From SZAS-103 sp038216155 (GTDB taxonomy: Bacteria; Pseudomonadota; Gammaproteobacteria; Xanthomonadales; Xanthomonadaceae), in NCBI GenBank assembly GCA_038216155.1, contig JBBQQH010000002.1, forward strand, positions 32,808 through 96,807: a DNA stretch of 64,000 nucleotides, read 5' to 3'. Below the pieces are notes generated by a model, which did no database searches, was not told where the DNA came from, and saw only the letters and a program-made list of their open reading frames with translations. How positions within the stretch are numbered: position 1 is the stretch's first letter; every line of letters begins with the position of its first letter. This document shows positions 55,670 to 64,000 of this stretch, piece by piece. Made by a program: the position numbers and the translations under genes.

Positions 55670-56443
55670 ATGCAACACCCTGCCGGGAACGCAGCGATGG
55701 AGTTCCGCGACCATTTCTCCGCGCACGCCGCCGCCTACGCCAACGCCCGTCCGCAGTATCCGCAGGCCCTGTTCGGCTGGCTCAGCGACCAGTGCCCATC
55801 GCACCATTTGGCCTGGGATGCGGGCTGCGGCAATGGGCAGGCGGCACGGGCATTGGCACGACGCTTTGCTGCGGTCTATGCCAGCGACCCCAGCGCGCAA
55901 CAAATCGAAGCAGCAGAACCCGCATCCAATCTCCGCTACGCGGTCGAACCGGCTGAAGCGTGCAGCCTGGCCGACGCCAGCGCCGACTTGGTCACTGTCG
56001 CGCAGGCGATGCACTGGTTCGACGTGCAGCGCTTCCAGGCCGAGGCCCGCCGCGTGCTCAAGCCCGATGGCGTCTTCGCTGCATGGACCTACGGGCAATC
56101 GCGGGTGAGCACGGACGTGGACGCGCCATTCGATCGCCTGCACGATGCATTGCTCGAAGGCTACTGGCCCGATGGCCGCCAGCACGTCATCGATGGTTAT
56201 CGCAATCTGCCCGTCGCATTCAAGCGCTTCGCCAACGTCCCGGCATTCGAGATGCGCTGCGACTGGACGCTACCGCAATACCTCGCCTACCTGCGAAGCT
56301 GGTCGGCCTGCCAGCGCTACCTGCGCGCAACCGGCAAGGATGCGGTTGCGTTGATCGAAGCCGACATGACGCGCGCCTGGGGTGATCCGCAACAGCTTCG
56401 CGCGGTGCGGTGGCCGCTGACCTTGCATGTGGGGCGCTGCTGA
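55670..56443 (+). CDS. Class I SAM-dependent methyltransferase
   Basis: A 257-residue methyltransferase of the small-molecule (ubiE-like) type: motif I AWDAGCGNGQAARAL, motif II region LVTVAQAMHWFD, and post-motif VLKPDGVFAAWTYG. The substrate is unknown. ATG 55670 or ATG 55697 (MEFRDHFSAHA) may start; the second is closer to homologues. Confidence 0.8.
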   Translation: MQHPAGNAAMEFRDHFSAHAAAYANARPQYPQALFGWLSDQCPSHHLAWDAGCGNGQAARALARRFAAVYASDPSAQQIEAAEPASNLRYAVEPAEACSLADASADLVTVAQAMHWFDVQRFQAEARRVLKPDGVFAAWTYGQSRVSTDVDAPFDRLHDALLEGYWPDGRQHVIDGYRNLPVAFKRFANVPAFEMRCDWTLPQYLAYLRSWSACQRYLRATGKDAVALIEADMTRAWGDPQQLRAVRWPLTLHVGRC

Positions 56444-56635
56444 AACACGCTCAGCATTGCGATGCTCGATTGTGATTAAAGTCGGGACGCACCATTTTTT
56501 CAAAGTCGAGTGGCGCAACCGCGCGCTATAACCGTTGGGAGATTGATACGGTTGCCGTGCTTGCGCGAGCAAGCAGTGATCGCAGGAGGCGTCGTGTGCC
56601 TCCTTTAGAGCACTTGCATCTCGCTGATTCGCGTC

Positions 56636-57814
56636 TTAAGCATGCGGTAGCAGGTGGTCGACGGCGGCCTGGCGGACGCCGTGGAAGGGTAGGCCCGGAC
56701 CAATGTCGGCGTTGCAGAGTACGGCCATCGTTAAACCTTGATCCAGCCAAGTCTGCAGCAACGCGGCAAAGCCGTTGATAAAGCCATAGTGCTGCACGCT
56801 ACGGCCTGACGAATCGGGACGCGCGATGAGTAGCCCCATGCCGTACTGCACGTCACCATAGGATGCGTTGTCTTCCGGCGAGAAGCGGTGAGCGCCGCTG
56901 ATGCGTCCGTCGCGCAAGCGGCCCGGCGTGATCATGGTCTGCGTCCAGTTCGCGTCGAACAGCTGGTTGGCGAACAGCGCATGATGCCAACGGCACAAGT
57001 CGTCGCAACACGAACGCATCGCGCCGGCACCGCCCGCCTCGGCGATGTCGATGTAGTGGGCGTGGACGAACGTGCCTGCGGCGCCGTCGGTCCGGGAGTA
57101 GCCATCCACGCGACCGGGGACCACCGCATCGACCGTATCAAAGCTCGTGCGTGCCAGTCCCAGTGGCCGAAAGATCATCTCGGTCGCGGCCACAGCCAAG
57201 GATTTGCCGGTCACCTTTTCGACCACGGCGCCCAGCACGATGTAATTGGCGTTGCTGTAGAGCCAAGCCGTGCCCGGTGGAAAATCAAACGCCTGCTTTT
57301 GCTGACTGATAGCCCTAGCCAGATCGACTTGAGAAAGCGCTGGGGTGGTTTCGCGTGCGCAGGAGGAGTCGTTTTCATCGCTATGGATGCCAGCGGTGTG
57401 GTTGGCCAGTTCGCGGAGCGTGAACGGTTTGTCGGCGGGAAAAAAAGGCAGGTAGAGCTGCGTTGGATCGTCCAGATTCAACTTGCCTTGCGCGGCCAGT
57501 TTTAGCACCAGCGCAGCCGTGAATTGCTTGGTCAACGAGCCTATGCGGAAGATGCTGTCAGGCGCCATTTGGGTGCCGGTTTCGAGGTTGGCGATGCCCA
57601 TTGCGACTGCGAATCCGCTTTGCCCATGTCGCGCCATGCATGCCGCGGATCCAGGGCAAGCACCTGCCTTGACGGCGTCGCTTAGGGCGCGACTCGCTTG
57701 TTGCGCCGCTTTGGAAGCATCATCCTTGACTGCTGCCGCCGCCATGGCGGGGAGCGCCAGCGCGGCACCGACAGCGGCCGTGCCACCGAGAAAACGGCGT
57801 CGCGTCAGGGGCAT
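56636..57814 (-). CDS. Tat-exported serine beta-lactamase-family hydrolase
   Basis: A 392-residue class C-like serine hydrolase. The N-terminus MPLTRRRFLGGTAAVGAALA is a twin-arginine signal. The catalytic motifs are S93-x-x-K96 (SLTK) and Y186-S-N188 (YSN), followed near 340 by HYGFINGF in the third-motif position. Such proteins are esterases, D-amino-peptidases or lactonases as often as antibiotic beta-lactamases; there is no evidence of resistance here. Confidence 0.87.
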   Translation of the reverse strand: MPLTRRRFLGGTAAVGAALALPAMAAAAVKDDASKAAQQASRALSDAVKAGACPGSAACMARHGQSGFAVAMGIANLETGTQMAPDSIFRIGSLTKQFTAALVLKLAAQGKLNLDDPTQLYLPFFPADKPFTLRELANHTAGIHSDENDSSCARETTPALSQVDLARAISQQKQAFDFPPGTAWLYSNANYIVLGAVVEKVTGKSLAVAATEMIFRPLGLARTSFDTVDAVVPGRVDGYSRTDGAAGTFVHAHYIDIAEAGGAGAMRSCCDDLCRWHHALFANQLFDANWTQTMITPGRLRDGRISGAHRFSPEDNASYGDVQYGMGLLIARPDSSGRSVQHYGFINGFAALLQTWLDQGLTMAVLCNADIGPGLPFHGVRQAAVDHLLPHA

Positions 57815-58179
57815 GGAGGTCTACCTTGGCGAGATGCCGATTAACGCAGCTGGAAAATGGAATGGATGACTGGAGGTGACGACATCGCTGGAGCACAGAA
57901 CCGACTACATCAGCACCATGGGGCCCGAGCTTACGTGCGCTTGTACACGGCAACAAGCACCTACGCCTGATCTTACGCAGCTCGATACTTTCAGCATCGA
58001 GGCAGCCAGGGCCACAGTTGGGCGAGTCGACAGAAGTAACGGCTATCTCGTCTTGGCCGATTACGACCTTTGGTTGACGGTCGCCAGGCGACCCATTCCG
58101 ATCACATGCGACCGGCAGCTATCGGGCCATCAACTGCGCGGGAAGCTCATTACAGAATGTTAGATGTGATGCCGGGACC
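57815..58179. other. Intergenic region with a doubtful small ORF
   Basis: 365 bases between the serine hydrolase and the DUF3833-like gene. A 95-codon frame from GTG 57876, preceded by TGGAG, can be read on the plus strand but matches nothing recognised, and it opposes both neighbours. Treated as unproven. No repeat or RNA gene is visible. Confidence 0.4.
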
Positions 58180-58677
58180 TCAACGCTTAATTGTCTCGTG
58201 TAGGTGACCGACAGAAACGCCAAGCAACGTGATGGTTCCAACGTTGTCGATCGTTTTCCCGTCCGGCAATAGTTCCAGTTCCTGATGCATGACCAGCGGG
58301 CCCTTGACCCTGTAGTGCAAAGACAGGTGAGGACCAAAAGAGGATCCCGTCACGGGACCGGCAGCGTCACTCAGCGTGGCTGAATAATGATGCGGGCTGA
58401 CAGTGGTAAGGATCCACACTCGATCTTCCGGCGGCTCTCCCTGGAAGGTGACCTTTTGTTCAAGGCAAAACGTGCCGTCACTCTGCTCACTTCCGTGGCT
58501 TTCGACATGGAATGCGCGAGCCTTGCCGAAGAAAAGGTTAAGCGAGCCGTTTCCTTCACTGTTGCCACGAAAACCATTCTGTGGCGTGAACTCAAGCTGC
58601 TTCTCGGCAGCGTACGAAGAGCATCCGACGATCAAGGCGGCCAGGACGAACGACAACAGCGCGGTAGTCTTCATCAT
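58180..58677 (-). CDS. DUF3833-like lipoprotein
   Basis: A 165-residue protein with lipobox IVGC after a signal peptide (MMKTTALLSFVLAALIVGC). The mature domain is beta-rich; RVWILTTVSPHHYSATLSDA and the C-terminal GVSVGHLHETIKR fit the DUF3833 pattern, though weakly. Function unknown. Start ATG 58677 or 58674. Confidence 0.6.
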   Translation of the reverse strand: MMKTTALLSFVLAALIVGCSSYAAEKQLEFTPQNGFRGNSEGNGSLNLFFGKARAFHVESHGSEQSDGTFCLEQKVTFQGEPPEDRVWILTTVSPHHYSATLSDAAGPVTGSSFGPHLSLHYRVKGPLVMHQELELLPDGKTIDNVGTITLLGVSVGHLHETIKR

Positions 58678-58809
58678 CACATCCAATACCAAAAACAAGC
58701 GGCTTGCCGAACGCAAGTCCGCTCGATTGAATTTTTAGCTCTGCAATCTTGATAGTCCGACCAAGCCGCTTTTCGAAAGCAATCCTGGCCGGACTAAAGG
58801 CGTGCAGCG

Positions 58810-59187
58810 TCAGGCCGCCGCGTCTTTCAGCTTCTTGAGCGGACGGACCTTGACCTTGGTCCTGGCTGGCTTGGCTGCGAACATTTGCTCTTCTTTCGTG
58901 AAGGGATTGATGCCCTTGCGCTTTGGCTGTGCCGGCAGGCTGACCACGGTGATCTTCAGCAGCCCGGGCAAAGTGAACGATCCCGATCCCTTCTTGTGGA
59001 TGGAACCAGCCACGGCTCCTTCCAGCGCGGCCATTACTGCGCGTACATCCTTGGCAATTACGCCACTTGCCTCAGAGATGTGAGTCACCAAGGCTGATTT
59101 GCTCAACGCATCCTTGATCGGTTTGTGCGAAACCGTCGCTGCTGCTTTGGGAGCTGCCTTGACCTTGGTTGTCTTTTTCGTTGCCAT
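58810..59187 (-). CDS. HU-family DNA-binding protein with basic tail
   Basis: A 125-residue protein. Residues ~22-110 form an HU-like fold (LSKSALVTHISEASGVIAKD, GSGSFTLPGLLKITVV, RKGINPFTKEE). The N-terminus adds a Lys/Ala/Thr-rich tail (MATKKTTKVKAAPKAAA), unlike canonical 90-residue HU. It probably compacts or bends DNA. A GGAG ribosome binding site precedes the ATG. Confidence 0.85.
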   Translation of the reverse strand: MATKKTTKVKAAPKAAATVSHKPIKDALSKSALVTHISEASGVIAKDVRAVMAALEGAVAGSIHKKGSGSFTLPGLLKITVVSLPAQPKRKGINPFTKEEQMFAAKPARTKVKVRPLKKLKDAAA

Positions 59188-59448
59188 GATTTTCTCCGGG
59201 TGATGAATGGGTGGATGGATGAAACGATTATCGACGCATTGAATGTACGGGAACTGAGGCGCGCAGCCAACTCGCAGGCCGCAAGTCGATACTTGCCCGT
59301 ACTATTGGCTGCGAGCAAACCCGGCCGGATATCCATTGAGGAGCGAATACAGCTGCCTCGGGATTGATTCAAGCAAAAAGGACCGACGCAGCGCACCAAG
59401 CCATGTTCCACAGTATGGCCGCCTGAAAACTACCTGAGGAAATGCACC

Positions 59449-60333
59449 ATGTCCGACATGCCCGGCTATACACCACCCAAGATCTGGCACTGGAACAAGG
59501 GCAACGGTAACGGTGGCAAGTTCGCGGCGATCAATCGCCCGGTTTCCGGTGCCACGCACGACAAGGAGTTGCCAGTCGGCCAGCATCCGTTCCAGCTGTA
59601 TTCCTTGGCGACGCCCAATGGCGTGAAGGCGACGATCATGCTGGAGGAATTACTGGAGCGAGGCGAAGTCGGCGCTGAATACGACGCGTGGTTGATTCAG
59701 ATCAGCGACGGCGATCAGTTTGGCAGCGGCTTTGTCGAGGTCAATCCCAACTCGAAAATTCCGGCGTTGATGGATCGCAGTGGCTCCACGCCGATTCGCG
59801 TGTTCGAATCGGGGGCGATCCTGATGCACCTGGCGGAGAAATTCGACGCGTTCCTACCGAGCGATCCAGCGACCCGCGCCGAATGCCTGTCATGGCTGTT
59901 CTGGCAGGTCGGCAGCGGCCCCTATCTCGGCGGCGGCTTCGGACATTTCTACGCCTACGCCCCAACCAAGATTGAATATGCGATCGACCGCTTCGCAATG
60001 GAGACGAAGCGTCAACTCGACGTGCTCGACAAGCGCCTGGCCGACCACCCTTATCTTGCCGGCGATGAGTACACGATCGCAGACATTGCTGTCTGGCCTT
60101 GGTACGGCGGCATGGTGCGAGGGCTGCTCTATGGCGCGGGCGAGTTTTTGCAAGTCGAGGAATATGCCAATCTCCGACGCTGGGCCGACACCATCGCAGA
60201 ACGTCCTGCCGTGCAGCGCGGAAGCATGGTCAACCGCACCTTTGGCGAGCTATCCAGCCAATTGCACGAGCGCCACGACGCGAATGATTTCCTGACAAAG
60301 ACGCAGGACAAGGTAGCTACTTCCAAAGAGTGA
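59449..60333 (+). CDS. yghU: Glutathione S-transferase-like disulfide reductase YghU
   Basis: A 294-residue GST-fold protein of the YghU/YfcG family, which binds two glutathiones and reduces organic disulfides. The N-terminal extension MPGYTPPKIWHWN is characteristic; thioredoxin-like residues ~45-130 include FQLYSLATPNGVKATIMLEE and FESGAILMHLAEKF, and the C-terminal helical domain follows. Confidence 0.9.
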   Translation: MSDMPGYTPPKIWHWNKGNGNGGKFAAINRPVSGATHDKELPVGQHPFQLYSLATPNGVKATIMLEELLERGEVGAEYDAWLIQISDGDQFGSGFVEVNPNSKIPALMDRSGSTPIRVFESGAILMHLAEKFDAFLPSDPATRAECLSWLFWQVGSGPYLGGGFGHFYAYAPTKIEYAIDRFAMETKRQLDVLDKRLADHPYLAGDEYTIADIAVWPWYGGMVRGLLYGAGEFLQVEEYANLRRWADTIAERPAVQRGSMVNRTFGELSSQLHERHDANDFLTKTQDKVATSKE

Positions 60334-60440
60334 AGCAGGAACAAGGGCACGTCGATGTGCTTTCGCCACTGCTGGTCATGGCCGATGACCGACTCAATCC
60401 GACTCCTTGCGGTCAGTCGCCACCGGCGGCTATAGAGCGA

Positions 60441-61592
60441 TCAATTGCCGGACAGGCTGGGATCGCCGCTTTCAGTCGGCCGCCCGGGCAGCGAAAACCG
60501 AAACGTCGAGCCGACACCTAGTTCGCTCTCCACGGTGACGGCCCCGTCATGCGCCTCCACAAATGTCTTGACGATGGCCAGACCGAGCCCCAACCCACCC
60601 TCCTTGTCGGGATCCGTTTCGTGCTTATCGAACACGGTACTGCAGCGGTCCGAGGGTATTCCCGCTCCGTTGTCGCGGACGAAACACTCGACGGCACCTC
60701 CGTCATTGAATTCCGCGCCGATGACGACCTCCCCTCGCGGCGTGTAGGCGATCGCGTTCGCGATCAAGTTCTGGAAAATCCGCCGTAGCAAACTGGCATC
60801 CGCGTAGACGACGAAATCCTCGGGCACGGAGTTGACAAGTCGAGTGGTGGATGTGCCCGCAATGGGGTGGATATCGTGAATGAGGCTCTCGATCAGCGGC
60901 CACAGATCGAAGTCCCGGCATTCGAGCTTGATCCCATCCTCGGTTTCGAGATTCCTATTCTCCTCAATCACCTTGCCCACCAATGCCTCAAGGTATTGAA
61001 CGTTCCGGCTGAGCGCCTTGAACATCTGGGCGGACTGCGGTGTATCAGTGCGGTCCCGGGAAAGGATCATCTCTAGCACTCGCGCGGAGAGCGAAATGGC
61101 ATTGAGGGGAGTGCGCAGGTCGTGGGCCACGAACGCCAGGTACTCTTCCCGGCGGTGTCGGACCTCAAGTGCCTTCTGAGTCGCGAACGACTGCACGGCC
61201 GAACCGATCGCCCCATCCAGGACGCGATTCAGGATGTGGAACGGACGCCCATGCAGATTCAAACTGTTGCGGTCTGCCAGGTCGTGTATGCAGTCGCGCA
61301 GGATGTTGTACTCGGCGACGACCTCCTCGATGTCGAATGCGTCCTTGACTCGCTGCAAGCCGTGGGCGGGCGGACTACCGTCAAGAAGAGCCTGCGCGAT
61401 CGTCTCGTCTGACTTGGATCGTAGGGCTGCGACAAGTTCTGCGAGCAGATGGGGTATGTGATCGTTCAACGTCGGCGCGTCGAGATCCCGTGCCGCGGGG
61501 AGTTCCCGGACATGTCCGCGCCAACGTGTAAGCAGCGCATCCCGCTCGTGCTCGATGAGGCGTGCAAGTTCATCGAGGATGTCAATTGCCAT
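60441..61592 (-). CDS. Orphan sensor histidine kinase with RsbRD-like N-terminus
   Basis: A 383-residue soluble kinase with no membrane helix. Residues ~1-140 are helical and resemble the RsbRD/RsbT-antagonist N-terminal domain. The HisKA box is FVAHDLRTPLNAISLSARVL (His157), and the ATPase domain has NAIAYTP, RDNGAGIP and GGLGLGLAIVK. No response regulator lies within 1 kb. The sensed signal is unknown. Confidence 0.88.
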   Translation of the reverse strand: MAIDILDELARLIEHERDALLTRWRGHVRELPAARDLDAPTLNDHIPHLLAELVAALRSKSDETIAQALLDGSPPAHGLQRVKDAFDIEEVVAEYNILRDCIHDLADRNSLNLHGRPFHILNRVLDGAIGSAVQSFATQKALEVRHRREEYLAFVAHDLRTPLNAISLSARVLEMILSRDRTDTPQSAQMFKALSRNVQYLEALVGKVIEENRNLETEDGIKLECRDFDLWPLIESLIHDIHPIAGTSTTRLVNSVPEDFVVYADASLLRRIFQNLIANAIAYTPRGEVVIGAEFNDGGAVECFVRDNGAGIPSDRCSTVFDKHETDPDKEGGLGLGLAIVKTFVEAHDGAVTVESELGVGSTFRFSLPGRPTESGDPSLSGN

Positions 61593-62200
61593 CTCCGCGC
61601 CCGCTTCCGTTGTCGTTGCACCGGATGTTCAGATGCGCCGCTGTGCCTGTCAACAGAAAAATATTGCGCCCTATCAATGCGTTCGCCAGCGGAGCGACCA
61701 GAAAGTGTGGCGCGAATCGACTTTGCATATCAGCGTATTCGGGGTGCTCAAAGCGGCCTGCCAGTTCGGCCCTGTTCTCAGTCGCCCTGTTCTTGCCTGT
61801 TATTTGCAGGTGTCTGCACTATCTGCTCTTTACTGTAGAGAGCCAAGGTCAGCAATCCATGCCTGCGTCAGATCACTCCGGCAAGGACAGGGCCAACCCG
61901 ATTGCCGGCCGGCTTTTCGCATGGTGCGATCAGCCGTTGCGTAGTTGCACATCCTACAGAACGCAACGACGCAACCCGTGGAATTACTGGCCCAAACGAC
62001 TGTCACTTTCCGACCCATTGCTGCCTGTGACGACTGTCCGCTTTGCGACGCCCCATTGTGCGGACGTCCGTCCGCAGCTTCCGTCAGTGACAGTTCGTCA
62101 AGGGTCGCTAATCGATTAAATGCAGTGCCAAAAGGAGCCCATCGCTGCCCACAGATATCCAATTCGAAATAGAAAAGTTCGCAGCAAGTACCTTAAATTC
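61593..62200. other. Gene-poor, lower-G+C intergenic stretch
   Basis: About 600 bases between the histidine kinase and the TetR gene. Several overlapping frames exist, but none has a recognisable product or a good start site. The base composition is lower in G+C than the flanks, consistent with decayed or acquired DNA. No tRNA, repeat or integrase was seen. Confidence 0.45.
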
Positions 62201-62815
62201 TCACTTTGTTGGACCCTTGTCGTCCACCCCGCCTTGAGCGCCTAGCGCAACACTCGCAACGCGAAGTTCTTCCAACGCTGCTAGCGCGTGTGGCCCCAAG
62301 TCGTCGCCAGCTTGTTGGCCTCCCTCAGACCAAACGGCATAGCCCTTTTTTAGCGCCAGTGCACCGAGTTCGCTGGCAAGTTGGGCTACCGGCTCCGAGA
62401 CACCTCGTTCCTGTAACGCTTTAGTCATTGAGGCGGCAAGCCCTACGTTCTTCAAAGCGGCACGTTCCTGCAGCTCCACGCTAGAGGCAATAGCTTCCTT
62501 GATTCGTGGCCCCAACTCTCGATTGGCAGGCCCAAACGCACTCGCTGCGCGCAGAAGACCCGCCGACACCGCCGCGAGCGGACCATTATCTTCGGGCGCC
62601 TGAAGAATGCCCTCTGAAAGCAACTTGCAGAGAGTCTCTTGTCCTGCCGACAACAATTCGCGCTTGTCAGGGAAATGCCGAAAGAACGTGCTCTTGGTGA
62701 CGCCTGCACGCTTGGCGATTTGGTCAACAGTGGTCGCGTCGTATCCCTGCTCAGAAAACAGGTCGACAGCTGCCATTACTAGACGTGCGCGTGCTTCTGG
62801 TTGCCATCGGCTCAT
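62201..62815 (-). CDS. TetR-family regulator
   Basis: A 204-residue repressor with the helix-turn-helix TVDQIAKRAGVTKSTFFRHF near 28-47 and a variable ligand domain. It diverges from an NAD(P)-dependent epimerase gene. The palindrome at 62852-62875 between them is its likely operator, giving autorepression and control of the epimerase. Confidence 0.9.
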   Translation of the reverse strand: MSRWQPEARARLVMAAVDLFSEQGYDATTVDQIAKRAGVTKSTFFRHFPDKRELLSAGQETLCKLLSEGILQAPEDNGPLAAVSAGLLRAASAFGPANRELGPRIKEAIASSVELQERAALKNVGLAASMTKALQERGVSEPVAQLASELGALALKKGYAVWSEGGQQAGDDLGPHALAALEELRVASVALGAQGGVDDKGPTK

Positions 62816-62851
62816 TCCCTATTGTACGTCATGGCACCTTTATCCCATAAT

Positions 62852-62875
62852 GTGATGAGATATTTATCCCATCAC
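62852..62875. promoter_or_regulatory. TetR operator palindrome
   Basis: Arms GTGATGAGATA and TATCCCATCAC around TT match at 10 of 11 positions. A further half-site, TTTATCCCAT, occurs upstream at about 62839-62848. It sits centrally in the 79-base divergent region and 20 bases before the epimerase start. Confidence 0.75.
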
Positions 62876-62894
62876 ATCCTCGGAGGACTCTGAT

Positions 62895-63776
62895 ATGCAT
62901 GTTTTCATTACCGGGGGCACGGGCCTCATTGGCTCAGCCGTCGTCAGCGAATTGCTTAACCATGGTCATACCGTCGTCGGGCTTGCCCGTTCCGATGAGT
63001 CTGCACAAGGGCTCACAGCAGTCGGTGCAAAAGCACTGCGAGGCGGGATTACCGATTTAGATGTTTTGCTCGCAGGCGTGAAGCAGGCGGATGGGGTCAT
63101 CCATTTGGCCTTCGGTCACGATTTCAGTAGTGCCGAAGCGATCACTCGCGCCGTTTCCGAAGAGAGCGACGTGTTGCAGACCATCGGCAAAGAGCTGGTG
63201 GACAGCGACCGCGCTTTCGTTACCGTCTCGGGAACACCGTGGATTCCCGGACATTTCAGCACCGAAGCCGACCGGCCGGAGATCGATGGCCCCTTTGGTG
63301 GACGTAATCGGTCCGTTAACGCCGTGCTCGACCTAGCTTCGCGGGGGGTGCGAAGCAGCGCCGTCCGCATGCCTCGGACTGTTCACAACCAAGGAAAGGG
63401 CGGCTTCGCCGGGCTGTTGACCGATATCGCCAGGCAATCGGGCGTATCAGGCTATCCCGGAGACGGAACGCAGCGGTGGCCAGCCGTTCATGCGCTAGAC
63501 GCCGCCGTCTTGTTTAGGTTGGCTCTCGAGTCCGCGCCTGCCGGTACTGCGTGGCACGCTGTTGCTGATGAAGGGGACAAGGTTGTCGATATCGCAACAG
63601 TGATTGGCAGGCGCCTAGGGTTGCCGGTCAAGAGCGTGCCCCAAGACCATTTCGGTCCACTAGGACCGATCTTTTCAATGGACCAACCTTCTTCTAGCGC
63701 ATACACGCGAAAAGCTCTCGGCTGGCAGACGTCTTACCCTAGCCTGCTCAGCGATCTAGAGAACCTTAAGCCGTGA
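62895..63776 (+). CDS. NAD(P)-dependent epimerase/reductase-like SDR
   Basis: A 293-residue atypical/extended SDR. The Rossmann motif is TGGTGLIG at 6-13; substrate-side residues are variable, and the usual YxxxK pair is not obvious. Likely acts on a small xenobiotic or carbonyl compound, with its TetR neighbour as a substrate-sensing repressor (inference). Confidence 0.85.
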   Translation: MHVFITGGTGLIGSAVVSELLNHGHTVVGLARSDESAQGLTAVGAKALRGGITDLDVLLAGVKQADGVIHLAFGHDFSSAEAITRAVSEESDVLQTIGKELVDSDRAFVTVSGTPWIPGHFSTEADRPEIDGPFGGRNRSVNAVLDLASRGVRSSAVRMPRTVHNQGKGGFAGLLTDIARQSGVSGYPGDGTQRWPAVHALDAAVLFRLALESAPAGTAWHAVADEGDKVVDIATVIGRRLGLPVKSVPQDHFGPLGPIFSMDQPSSSAYTRKALGWQTSYPSLLSDLENLKP

Positions 63777-63861
63777 CGAGGCGGCAATGCCTTTGAGATT
63801 GATCGAAATCCATCGGTGCTAATGAGAATGCAGATGGGCTCTGCAACCAAGCCGAACTTCC

Positions 63862-63999
63862 CTAGGGAAGGTCTGAACAAGTCCACTATTGATCGTCATT
63901 TCCGCGAAAGCGGGAATCCAGCGACTTATAGATCAAGCAGTTAGAGTCCATGGGTTCCCGCCTTCGCGGGAATGACGGACTTGTTCAGACCTTCCCTAG
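63862..63999. mobile_element. MITE-like repeat with long terminal inverted repeats
   Basis: The ends at 63862-63884 and 63977-63999 are perfect 23-base inverted repeats (CTAGGGAAGGTCTGAACAAG, then TCC inward). The interior holds the palindromic words TTTCCGCGAAAGCGGGAATC and GTTCCCGCCTTCGCGGGAAT. It has no coding capacity at 138 bases. Similar interiors without the ends occur at 9045 and 25107. A transposase acting in trans is assumed. Confidence 0.7.
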
Positions 64000-64000
64000 C

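Noticed and set aside
56636..57814. Antibiotic beta-lactamase
   Set aside because: SxxK and YxN motifs are shared by many esterases and peptidases; no resistance context is present.
61562..62119. 185-codon frame in the gap after the histidine kinase
   Set aside because: No start site, no recognisable protein, Pro/Cys/Arg-rich composition; overlaps other equally unsupported frames.

Overview
The window is high-G+C DNA (about 60-65% by eye) from a gammaproteobacterial chromosome, most likely a xanthomonad (Rhodanobacteraceae or Lysobacteraceae). This rests on a separate glyQ, a PlsB acyltransferase, RdgC, Rep, a DesT-type desaturase regulator with its operator, a large TonB-dependent receptor beside a TPR-sulfotransferase, and dispersed short repeats of the kind common in xanthomonads. 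No rRNA, tRNA, CRISPR array or complete insertion sequence was seen. Taxonomy is inferred from protein recognition only.

Layout. 0-9 kb is mostly core: glyQ (cut by the window edge), a PilB/GspE-like ATPase, a class I glutamine amidotransferase, a membrane protein, tatABC, a SYLF lipid-binding protein, and hemH followed by an alpha/beta hydrolase. 9-16 kb is rearranged. An intact ygjP-like metalloprotease gene and an intact rdgC flank a desaturase/reductase pair with its divergent TetR regulator, a dead chimera made of the 5' part of a second ygjP joined to the 3' part of a second rdgC, a third copy of the ygjP upstream segment, and two small accessory genes. 16-31 kb holds plsB, lipoproteins, an e(P4)-type acid phosphatase, rep, tdk, a large membrane Ser/Thr kinase with its ECF sigma factor, mutM, an acyl-CoA desaturase, an SRPBCC protein and an EF-hand protein. 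31.8-34.1 kb is a lower-G+C restriction-modification module: a C5 methyltransferase and a NotI-like nuclease.

34-41.4 kb carries acetyl-CoA synthetase and a marR-oprM-emrA-emrB drug-efflux operon whose first three genes overlap. 41.4-45.2 kb is the most interesting part. A wrecked cation-diffusion-facilitator gene is followed by a near-perfect Zur palindrome, then an outer-membrane barrel protein, a ZnuA-like binding protein and a ZnuB-like permease, with no ATPase gene in the window. 45-55 kb has a radical SAM protein, an exported methyltransferase, the TPR-sulfotransferase/TonB-receptor pair, an ABC exporter and rluE. 55-64 kb is accessory: a small basic membrane protein, a methyltransferase, a Tat-exported serine hydrolase, a DUF3833-like lipoprotein, a variant HU protein, YghU, an orphan histidine kinase, and a divergent TetR/NAD(P)-epimerase pair around a clear operator. 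The right edge is a MITE-like repeat with long terminal inverted repeats.

Functional links. DesT-type control joins the desaturase and reductase at 10.3-13.3 kb. Zur probably controls the metal-uptake genes. The Tat translocase at 4.4-6.0 kb would export the serine hydrolase at 56.6-57.8 kb. The ECF sigma factor and the kinase form one signalling unit.
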